DNA of 5,007 nt, taken from contig NVVG01000085.1 of NCBI GenBank assembly GCA_002402125.1, positions 12,568-17,574 of the forward strand. The letters run 5' to 3'. How positions within the stretch are numbered: the first letter of the stretch is position 1; the number at the start of each line of letters is the position of its first letter. This stretch comes from Moraxellaceae bacterium. GTDB taxonomy: Bacteria > Pseudomonadota > Gammaproteobacteria > Pseudomonadales > Ketobacteraceae. The translations under genes and the position numbers were made by a program. This document shows, piece by piece, positions 1-4,663 of this stretch. Below the pieces are notes generated by a model. The model ran no database searches. It saw only the letters and a list, made by a program, of their open reading frames with translations, and had not been told where the DNA came from.

Positions 1-253
1 AGCGCAAGCACTGGATCAGGGAACTACGATTATTGGCACCAAAGAAGCGCCAAACGTCCTTAACATCGTGCCTTGGCAAGATGACCAATTCACCGGTGAT
101 CCTTGGGGTATCGAACCAGCAGCGGCTCGATCGGTACTGGAAGATAGCCAAAAACCTTTAGATAAGGATGTGTTGCGAAGGGAGGTTAATTATTTTAATC
201 TGATCCGAGGGGAAATCTACTATTTCAACCTGCGCCACAAGACAAAACCATGA
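1..253 (+). CDS. C-terminal part of an unrecognised protein (5' end outside window)
   Basis: The reading frame is open from base 2 (the first complete codon) to the TGA at 251-253, giving the last 83 residues of a gene that starts upstream. A GTG at 68 lies in this frame, but it encodes the Val of an NIVPWQ stretch and the frame stays open before it, so it is probably not the start. The visible segment contains IIGTKEAPNVLNIVPWQ, then a DPWGIEP loop, then a charged helix-like tail (LDKDVLRREV) ending in two similar aromatic pieces, VNYFNLIRGE and IYYFNLRHK. I see no membrane segment, signal peptide or catalytic motif, and I do not recognise the family. It is co-oriented with the motor operon but separated by 177 bp holding a promoter candidate, so co-transcription is uncertain. 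That it is coding is fairly sure; its function is unknown. Confidence 0.7.
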   Translation, partial: AQALDQGTTIIGTKEAPNVLNIVPWQDDQFTGDPWGIEPAAARSVLEDSQKPLDKDVLRREVNYFNLIRGEIYYFNLRHKTKP

Positions 254-363
254 ATTAGAACGACACAAACTAGACATCACCAACATCCGGTGAAAATATA
301 ACCAAACGATACGCTAGCGCAAAAACTGATTACAAATTTACGCTACCATTTCAATCATATACA

Positions 364-392
364 CCTAAAATTAACGAAAAGCAGGATATAAT
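364..392 (+). promoter_or_regulatory. Candidate sigma70-type promoter for the exbB-led operon
   Basis: A perfect TATAAT hexamer sits at 387-392, 38 bp before the ATG at 431, in the only sizeable gap ahead of the operon. A 17-bp spacer puts the -35 box at 364-369 (CCTAAA), which matches TTGACA poorly, and spacings of 16 or 18 bp do no better. No TG extension precedes the -10. The predicted start near 398-400 would leave a leader of about 30 nt including the AGGAGA ribosome site. A good -10 with a poor -35 suggests a weak or activator-dependent promoter, or a chance AT-rich match. Confidence 0.4.
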
Positions 393-400
393 TTCCTGCT
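380..400. promoter_or_regulatory. Perfect 7-bp dyad surrounding the TATAAT box (possible operator)
   Basis: AGCAGGA (380-386) and TCCTGCT (394-400) are exact reverse complements separated by 7 nt, and the TATAAT hexamer fills most of that spacer. A dyad of this size centred on a -10 box is a typical position for a repressor site. As RNA it would be a short hairpin with no following U-run (the next bases are CTAGAAATTA), so it is not a convincing terminator for the upstream gene. The symmetry is seen directly; the operator role is inferred. Confidence 0.4.
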
Positions 401-430
401 CTAGAAATTACGAATGTCCAGGAGACAGCA

Positions 431-1132
431 ATGCCAACAACAACCGAAGCAGCCACAGAGAGCAGCACTAGTTTTGTAAATATAGTGGTTAGTTTTTTTG
501 CCGAAGGTGGTCCCTTCATGTACATCATTTTCTTCGTATTCTTGGTGGGCATGGCTATCTCATTAGAGCGCTTCATTTATCTCAACCTTACCCAGAATCG
601 AAACCAAGCTATTTGGAAGAAATTATTCCCATTACTCACCCAAGGTAACTTCAAAGCCGCTATGGATGAAGCCAAAACCTCATCCGCTGCCATTGGCAAA
701 ATCCTAAGTTACGGTTTATCGCGTAGCGCCTACGCTACACGTACAGACGAAATTGAAATGGCCATGGAAGAAGGATTATTAGAGGCCATCCCTAGTCTAG
801 AGCGGCGAACACACTACATCGCAACCTTTGCTAACATTGCTACACTGCTCGGCCTGCTCGGTACCATCATGGGTCTAATCAATGCATTTACTGCGGTAGC
901 CAACGCTGACCCTGCACAAAAAGCTGATCTTCTATCTGCCAGTATCTCGGTAGCGATGAACACTACAGCATTTGGTCTAATGGCTGCTATCCCACTACTT
1001 CTCACATTCGCTTACCTTCAATCTAAAACCAATCAATTGGTCGATAGCATGGAAATGGCGTCGGTGAAATTTCTCAACGTATTCCGCCAAGTACAACAAG
1101 CCAAAAAAGCGCAACAAACTAAGTCCGCTTAA
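431..1132 (+). CDS. MotA/TolQ/ExbB-family proton channel protein
   Basis: This 233-residue protein has the three-helix layout of ExbB/TolQ: TM1 at about residues 28-48 ending in LERF, a long cytoplasmic section (about 50-127), then TM2 (about 130-156) and TM3 (about 172-196). TM2 carries the family hallmark LLGLLGTIMGL (139-149), and TM3 carries AMNTTAFGL (175-183), where the polar Thr residues that line the channel in ExbB/TolQ are expected. Family members form an inner-membrane pentamer around ExbD/TolR-type helices and use the proton gradient to do mechanical work in the envelope. AGGAGA at 420-425 sits 5 nt before the ATG, supporting this start. The gene leads a set encoding two ExbD-like proteins and a TonB-like arm, so it is the channel of this motor. 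The 23-residue N-terminus before TM1 is Ser/Thr-rich and the C-terminus is rich in Lys and Gln. The family is clear; which subtype it belongs to is not. Confidence 0.93.
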   Translation: MPTTTEAATESSTSFVNIVVSFFAEGGPFMYIIFFVFLVGMAISLERFIYLNLTQNRNQAIWKKLFPLLTQGNFKAAMDEAKTSSAAIGKILSYGLSRSAYATRTDEIEMAMEEGLLEAIPSLERRTHYIATFANIATLLGLLGTIMGLINAFTAVANADPAQKADLLSASISVAMNTTAFGLMAAIPLLLTFAYLQSKTNQLVDSMEMASVKFLNVFRQVQQAKKAQQTKSA

Positions 1133-1178
1133 AACGCTTTTACACCCCTTTAGGTAGAACACGTATACAGGAACAATT

Positions 1179-1715
1179 ATGAGAGGACATTCGCGACGCA
1201 GTCGTGACGAGAGCGTAGAAATCAATATCACCGCTTTTATGAACTTAATGGTGGTATTGGTTCCGTTTCTTCTGATTACAGCGGTTTTTTCCCAGCTTAC
1301 GGTGTTGGAGCTCAATTTGCCTGCGGGTAGCCAAGCTCAGCAAGACGAAGACAAGAAAAAAAACTTAGTGCTTGAAATTCTTATCTACTCTGACCGCATG
1401 GAAATTGTAGATCGTAACTCAGGCCCGATTAAAATCGTCAGAAACATAGCCGGCAAATACGACTACACAAGCATGATAAGCACCCTAAAAGCAATAAAAG
1501 CCCGCTACTACAAAGTCGCTGAAATAACCTTGTTGCTAGAAGAAGAAACACCTTACGACGTACTTATACAGACAATGGATAGAGTACGATATTACGATGA
1601 AACCATTAAAGGCCAGGAAATTAGTCGAGAACTGTTTCCCAACATCTCTATTGGTGACACTCCACCGGATACTTCTGCAAAAGCAGTTCCAGCAGCAAGC
1701 GGAGGCCAATCATGA
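1179..1715 (+). CDS. ExbD/TolR-family protein with Asn in place of the transmembrane Asp
   Basis: This 178-residue protein has a short basic cytoplasmic N-terminus (MRGHSRRSRD), one transmembrane helix (about 20-38) and a periplasmic domain, the standard ExbD/TolR topology. AGGAA at 1169-1173 precedes the ATG by 5 nt. In ExbD and TolR the start of the helix reads roughly TPxxD, and that Asp relays protons. Here the matching stretch is ITAFMNLMVVLV, so Asn22 occupies the Asp position and the usual Pro is Ala. The remaining features (acidic residues just before the helix, LELNLP just after it) are as expected for the family. The periplasmic part is longer than in classical ExbD (about 140 aa) and ends in a Pro/Ala/Ser/Gly-rich tail. 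The gene overlaps the next ExbD-type gene by 4 bp, which suggests coupled translation and a paired product. I think, from memory only, that FMNLMVVLVPFLL occurs in other ExbD-like proteins, so the Asn may define a subfamily rather than a lesion. Confidence 0.9.
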   Translation: MRGHSRRSRDESVEINITAFMNLMVVLVPFLLITAVFSQLTVLELNLPAGSQAQQDEDKKKNLVLEILIYSDRMEIVDRNSGPIKIVRNIAGKYDYTSMISTLKAIKARYYKVAEITLLLEEETPYDVLIQTMDRVRYYDETIKGQEISRELFPNISIGDTPPDTSAKAVPAASGGQS

Positions 1716-2215
1716 AAAAGTCCGCTCGCGCCATCAGAATGCAACGTCGCCAAAAACGGCAATCCACCGCTGATATCAACCTCGTATCGTTGATGGATAT
1801 ATTCACCATTCTAGTATTTTTCTTGCTGGTGAACTCATCCACCTCTGCGCAACCGCCCAATGTTAAGGTTATCGAATTACCTAATTCGATCGCGGAGAAA
1901 ATGCCGAAAGAAGCGCTAACGATAATGGTAACTAAGAATGACATCCTGGTAAATGGCCGCGCCATTGTGAAAACAGAGATAGCCACACTTGCAAAGGATG
2001 ATCTTATAACGGAATTAGAGACAGAATTAAAATACCAAGCCGACAAAAACCCTGTTGCAAAAAATGCTGCGGGCATAGAAGAAAGAGATGTAATCATCAT
2101 GGGGGACAAAGCTATACCCTATGCGTTATTACGCAAGATCATGATGACCTGCAGCGCCACAATGTTTTCCAAAATATCCTTAGCGGTAATAAAAAAAGCG
2201 AAGGATAAAGCATAA
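1712..2215 (+). CDS. ExbD/TolR-family protein retaining the transmembrane Asp
   Basis: This second ExbD-type protein has 167 residues: a very basic N-terminus (about 1-19), a transmembrane helix at about 23-41, and a periplasmic domain. The helix begins INLVSLMDIFTILVFFLL, with Asp29 at the proton-relay position typical of ExbD/TolR, in contrast to Asn22 of the preceding gene. VIELPNS just after the helix matches the LxLP element of the family. Its start overlaps the stop of the preceding gene (ATGA), and a strong GGAGG at 1701-1705 lies 6 nt upstream inside that gene. Its only cysteine is Cys147, in the periplasmic domain. Together with the preceding gene it suggests a stator with two non-identical ExbD subunits, one competent for proton relay and one apparently not. 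The family call is secure. Confidence 0.92.
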   Translation: MKKSARAIRMQRRQKRQSTADINLVSLMDIFTILVFFLLVNSSTSAQPPNVKVIELPNSIAEKMPKEALTIMVTKNDILVNGRAIVKTEIATLAKDDLITELETELKYQADKNPVAKNAAGIEERDVIIMGDKAIPYALLRKIMMTCSATMFSKISLAVIKKAKDKA

Positions 2216-3129
2216 TGACTCAGAAGTTGTATTACTCATCAGCCGCTTTACCCTGGGATAGAGGCGCAGAAGATGAAAAGCTCCATCGGAAAATCATATC
2301 GATTACGATGCTGTTCTTTTTCATCTTCAGCATCGTTATGCCTAACATCCCTGTTCCTGAAAAAAAACGAGAAGAGGCAAAAATACCCGACGCGATACTG
2401 TCCAAATTGCAAGAACGCAAACCGCCTCCACCCCCTCCCCCTCCACCACCTGAAAAGGAGGAGAAAGAGAAGGAGAAGGAGAAAGAAAAGGAAAAACCTA
2501 AAGAGAAGGAAGAGGAAAAACCGAAACCAACAGCTAAAGAGAAAGCTAAAGCGGCTATTGCGGTGTTTGATGATTTGTTTGATTTAAGAGATCAAGATGA
2601 ACTCAAACAACTAACCAACCAGCCACAGAAAAAGACTTTGGCTAAAGAAGCAGTCAAAACTAAACGGTCATTGCTGACAAGCATGGCAGGCTCAGGCAGT
2701 GGCGGAGTTACCGTGTCGAAAGCCAGTAGTGGCGGCGGCGGCGCAGGTTCCTTAGAAGGAATTTCAGCTACCGAAGTTACCAGTGATATTGAAGGCATAG
2801 AAGCTACACAACAGAAACGCAAATCAAAAGATGGCAAGTCACGACGTACCACTGAGGATATTCAGCTGGTAATTGACCGCCATAAGGGACGTATCTATTC
2901 TTTATATCGCCGGGCTTTGCGTAAGGATCCAAACATTGAGGGCACGCTAGTCTTACATATGGTAATCGCACCAAGTGGTAAAGTAACTAAGTGTGAAGTG
3001 GTTTCTAGTGATCTAGAAAACCCTGCTTTGGAACGAAAAATCGTATTAAAAGTTAAGAGAATCGACTTTGGTGCGGCCAACGTTGAGGTATGGGAAGACG
3101 ACTACCCATTCAACTTCATTCCATCTTAA
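2215..3129 (+). CDS. TonB-like energy transducer with AgmX/PglI-type C-terminal domain
   Basis: This 304-residue protein has a TonB-like layout: a cytoplasmic N-terminus (about 1-25), a transmembrane anchor (about 26-44, rich in Phe, Ile and Met), a run of ten prolines (70-79), a Lys/Glu/Pro-rich arm (80-112), a Gly/Ser-rich hinge (about 159-179), and a C-terminal domain (about 214-304). The last domain contains IQLVIDRHKGRIYSLYRRAL and APSGKVTKCEVVSSDL, followed by a mixed strand/helix segment. This pattern fits the AgmX/PglI C-terminal domain found in gliding-motility (Glt/Agm) proteins and in related TonB-like proteins. The role inferred is to carry force from the ExbB/ExbD complex across the periplasm. 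The start overlaps the previous stop by one base (TAATG) with AAGGA at 2201-2205, so translation is likely coupled. Its only cysteine is Cys260. No TonB-dependent receptor is visible nearby. The layout is secure; the target of the arm is unknown. Confidence 0.87.
   Translation: MTQKLYYSSAALPWDRGAEDEKLHRKIISITMLFFFIFSIVMPNIPVPEKKREEAKIPDAILSKLQERKPPPPPPPPPPEKEEKEKEKEKEKEKPKEKEEEKPKPTAKEKAKAAIAVFDDLFDLRDQDELKQLTNQPQKKTLAKEAVKTKRSLLTSMAGSGSGGVTVSKASSGGGGAGSLEGISATEVTSDIEGIEATQQKRKSKDGKSRRTTEDIQLVIDRHKGRIYSLYRRALRKDPNIEGTLVLHMVIAPSGKVTKCEVVSSDLENPALERKIVLKVKRIDFGAANVEVWEDDYPFNFIPS
2422..2520 (+). repeat. Low-complexity poly-Pro codons followed by a polypurine Lys/Glu tract
   Basis: Within the TonB-like gene, bases 2422-2451 are ten proline codons (CCG, CCT, CCA and CCC mixed), giving a nearly pure pyrimidine stretch with a few A and G. 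This switches abruptly to a run of about 70 bases that is almost only A and G (about 2452-2520, interrupted once by CCT), encoding Lys/Glu repeats. The mixed codons argue against recent slippage expansion and suggest selection for the protein composition. An AAGGAGGAG stretch at 2455-2463 just after the prolines matches the anti-Shine-Dalgarno sequence closely. Confidence 0.75.
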
Positions 3130-3139
3130 CGGGACACAA

Positions 3140-3712
3140 ATGCTGCTATTGAGAAGATTGTCGACCAAACGCCCCACTTGCAAAAAAGCGAAAGTACAAC
3201 CTTTCACTTTTTCGCAAGTGTTGTTTTTAGTGGGCACATTATTTTGGTGTACAACGCAGCCATCAATATCACAAGCTGGTTCATTACACGTAGGTGACAA
3301 GGCAGAAAACTTCACGTTGAAGTCTGTTGCCGGGCCAAATATCCGACTTTCAGAACAGCGCGGCAAAGTTATCGTGCTGGCGTTCTGGGCCAGCTGGTGC
3401 AACTCCTGCCAACCCTACCTAGACTTCATCAACCAATTGATAAAAGAGCATGACGATAAAGGTGTAGAGTTATGGGTAATCACCTCCAATGAGGAGCCCA
3501 CAAAAATCTCCAAAACAGTGCGACATATGGATCTAAATGCCTCAATACTGCTAGATCCAAACCAGAATATCGCAAACAAATACTTCATCGATGAGCTCCC
3601 AACAACGGTGCTCATCGATCGTAACGGTACCATACGTTCTGTATATATCGATTTTAATGCTAGTGATAAAAAACGTTATCAACACGAGTTATTGGATTTA
3701 GCCACTGAATAG
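3140..3712 (+). CDS. Exported TlpA/ResA-type thioredoxin-like protein
   Basis: From the ATG at 3140 this encodes 190 residues. The frame is open further upstream, but an upstream start would overlap the previous gene by about 60 bp, whereas 3140 lies 10 bp after the preceding stop with a weak GGGA (3131-3134) ahead of it. A hydrophobic segment (about 28-38) and SISQA|GS (about 42-48) suggest a cleavable signal peptide, although its basic n-region of about 25 residues is unusually long. The mature part begins VGDKAENFTLKSV, typical of TlpA/AhpC-TSA-like proteins. It has the active site FWASWCNSC (Cys87 and Cys90) and the cis-Pro loop ELPTTVLID (Pro154). Family members reduce or isomerise disulphides in the periplasm. 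Its place inside a proton-motor operon suggests it serves a partner with cysteines, but this is inference. A terminator-like hairpin covers codons 12-27, so TTG3221 or GTG3230 are fallback starts; both would destroy most of the signal peptide. Confidence 0.88.
   Translation: MLLLRRLSTKRPTCKKAKVQPFTFSQVLFLVGTLFWCTTQPSISQAGSLHVGDKAENFTLKSVAGPNIRLSEQRGKVIVLAFWASWCNSCQPYLDFINQLIKEHDDKGVELWVITSNEEPTKISKTVRHMDLNASILLDPNQNIANKYFIDELPTTVLIDRNGTIRSVYIDFNASDKKRYQHELLDLATE
3175..3229 (+). terminator. Terminator-like hairpin plus T-tract inside the thioredoxin signal-peptide region
   Basis: Bases 3175-3194 and 3201-3220 form an inverted repeat matching at 18 of 20 positions around a 6-nt loop (TACAAC). 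The two mismatches are A3182 with C3213 and C3189 with A3206. It is followed directly by TTGTTTTTA, so on the + strand it has the form of a Rho-independent terminator. It begins 45 bp after the stop of the TonB-like gene, a natural place for an operon end, yet it also encodes residues 12-27 of the next protein. On the opposite strand both mismatches would be G-U pairs, but no T-run follows in that direction. Terminator, partial attenuator or inserted small repeat are all possible. Confidence 0.5.
3587..3619. repeat. Perfect 10-bp inverted repeat within the thioredoxin gene
   Basis: ATCGATGAGC at 3587-3596 and GCTCATCGAT at 3610-3619 are exact reverse complements with a 13-nt spacer. Inside the spacer CC (3598-3599) can pair with GG (3607-3608) across a T-T mismatch. 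It encodes the conserved cis-Pro loop (IDELP...LID), so much of the symmetry may come from codons for a repeated Ile-Asp/Leu content. No T-run follows, so it is not a terminator. Confidence 0.45.
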
Positions 3713-3735
3713 CGGTGACATAACAAGGTTTAACT

Positions 3736-4626
3736 ATGAGTCAGCAAACACCTATGAACACAAAACGACGTCGTCAACCTAGAGCATGGCTGTTCGCTCT
3801 ACTATTTTTTGCTGTTGGAAGCTGGGCTGCCAATGAAGTAATCGAAATCATTACTGAGGCAAACTCCGATGATGCGCCGTCCATAACCACCGCTGCAGTT
3901 GCCCCCACCGAAGTTACAACCACTACTACGCCTCCCAAGATGCCTCCTATCAAAACCGCTGCAGTTACAATGACTAAAAGCAACGACAACTATGTGAGCG
4001 TTGAAGAAATCTTGGATGAAGGCGAAGCAGAGGCTCCTGACGAAGAGGATTTCTATGAATCTCCAGGAGAAACCGAGAGCTCTGACTACGTTAACCTCGA
4101 TGAGATTTTATATGGCACCACTGACGAGGAAGTAATATCCCGCATAAAATCTAAGGAAGGTGACATTGAACCTCCAACTCGTGAAAGCCTAGAATCTGAA
4201 ATGCAAGACCTGAAACAAGAGGTACTGGCCATCAATAGAGATTTATTGATTTTAGAGGAGGATTTACTCTTCCCTGCCGGGACACAGGTAAATGTATTTG
4301 TATCCATTGATGCAAGCGACTACTTTTCATTGGATGGTGTCACCTTAAAAATCAATAACCGCCCTATCAACAATCACCTTTATACCAATCGTGAATTACA
4401 GGCGCTATACCGTGGTGCAGTGCAACGTTTATATTCTGGCAACCTACCCACTGGTGAGCATGAATTAGTGATGGTAGTCACCGGACGAGGCCCCAAGGGA
4501 AGAGATTTCCGCAGAGCCGTCAGCATCGATTTCACGAAAGAAAATGGCACAAAATACGTGGAATTGAAAATAAGGGCTGACGAATTACGCCAGCAACCCA
4601 CGTTCCAGCTTAGAGAGTGGGATTAA
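3736..4626 (+). CDS. Signal-anchored periplasmic protein with acidic linker and coiled coil, function unknown
   Basis: This 296-residue protein starts at an ATG with AAGG at 3725-3728. Order of parts: a basic n-region (TKRRRQPR), a hydrophobic segment at about 17-31 that is either a membrane anchor or a signal peptide (GSWA|AN), a Thr/Pro/Ala linker (about 48-80), a strongly acidic region (about 88-132), a predicted helix or coiled coil (about 147-178, SEMQDLKQEVLAINRDLLIL), and a C-terminal domain (about 180-296) with FPAGTQVNVFVSID, VTLKINNRPI and TGEHELVMVVTG, which reads as beta-rich. The acidic region has two copies of a short motif, YVSVEEIL (86-93) and YVNLDEIL (118-125). There are no cysteines. 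From memory, proteins with a similar LLFPxxTQVxVFVS / GEHELV C-terminal part occur beside ExbB/ExbD/TPR clusters in gammaproteobacteria, often with misleading names; I cannot verify that here. Lying between the motor genes and the TPR gene, it is probably a structural partner of the machine. Confidence 0.82.
   Translation: MSQQTPMNTKRRRQPRAWLFALLFFAVGSWAANEVIEIITEANSDDAPSITTAAVAPTEVTTTTTPPKMPPIKTAAVTMTKSNDNYVSVEEILDEGEAEAPDEEDFYESPGETESSDYVNLDEILYGTTDEEVISRIKSKEGDIEPPTRESLESEMQDLKQEVLAINRDLLILEEDLLFPAGTQVNVFVSIDASDYFSLDGVTLKINNRPINNHLYTNRELQALYRGAVQRLYSGNLPTGEHELVMVVTGRGPKGRDFRRAVSIDFTKENGTKYVELKIRADELRQQPTFQLREWD
3889..3966. repeat. 12-bp direct repeat flanking the Thr/Pro linker codons
   Basis: ACCGCTGCAGTT occurs at 3889-3900 and again at 3955-3966, 66 bp apart and in the same reading frame (both encode T-A-A-V). 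The intervening 54 bp encode the Thr/Pro-rich linker. Recombination or slippage between the copies would remove 66 bp and leave the frame intact, so the linker length may vary between strains. Confidence 0.5.
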
Positions 4627-4663
4627 CCTGTGAAGTCAACATCAGAATTCCCCCAACGTACTT

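Noticed and set aside
68..253. A 61-residue gene starting at GTG 68
   Set aside because: The same frame is open back to base 2 with protein-like sequence, so 68 is more likely an internal Val codon of a longer gene cut by the window edge.
277..293. TCACC/GGTGA hairpin after the first gene as a terminator
   Set aside because: The stem is only 5 bp with a 7-nt loop and is followed by AAATATA, with no T-run on the + strand.
721..738. Small overlapping palindromes GCGTAG/CTACGC and GTAGCG/CGCTAC in the ExbB gene
   Set aside because: They lie in the coding sequence of the cytoplasmic loop, are only 6 bp, and have no flanking signal. Chance is sufficient.
1130..1142. TAAAA-CGC-TTTTA hairpin after the ExbB stop as a terminator
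   Set aside because: The stem is 5 A-T pairs only and no T-tract follows (ACACC), so it is too weak. The next gene starts 46 bp on with its own ribosome site.
814..2109. Several minus-strand open frames of 60-150 codons across the ExbB/ExbD genes
   Set aside because: They lie wholly or mostly opposite well-supported family genes, have no recognisable domains, and their composition matches antisense reading of hydrophobic coding sequence.
2273..2587. + strand frame encoding an Arg/Lys-rich 104-residue protein
   Set aside because: It is a shadow of the polypurine Lys/Glu tract of the TonB-like gene read in another frame. It has no plausible ribosome site or domain.
3068..3139. Start of the thioredoxin gene at 3068
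   Set aside because: It would overlap the conserved C-terminus of the TonB-like gene by about 60 bp, and the 24 extra residues look like out-of-frame translation. ATG 3140 follows the stop by 10 bp and leads into a signal peptide.
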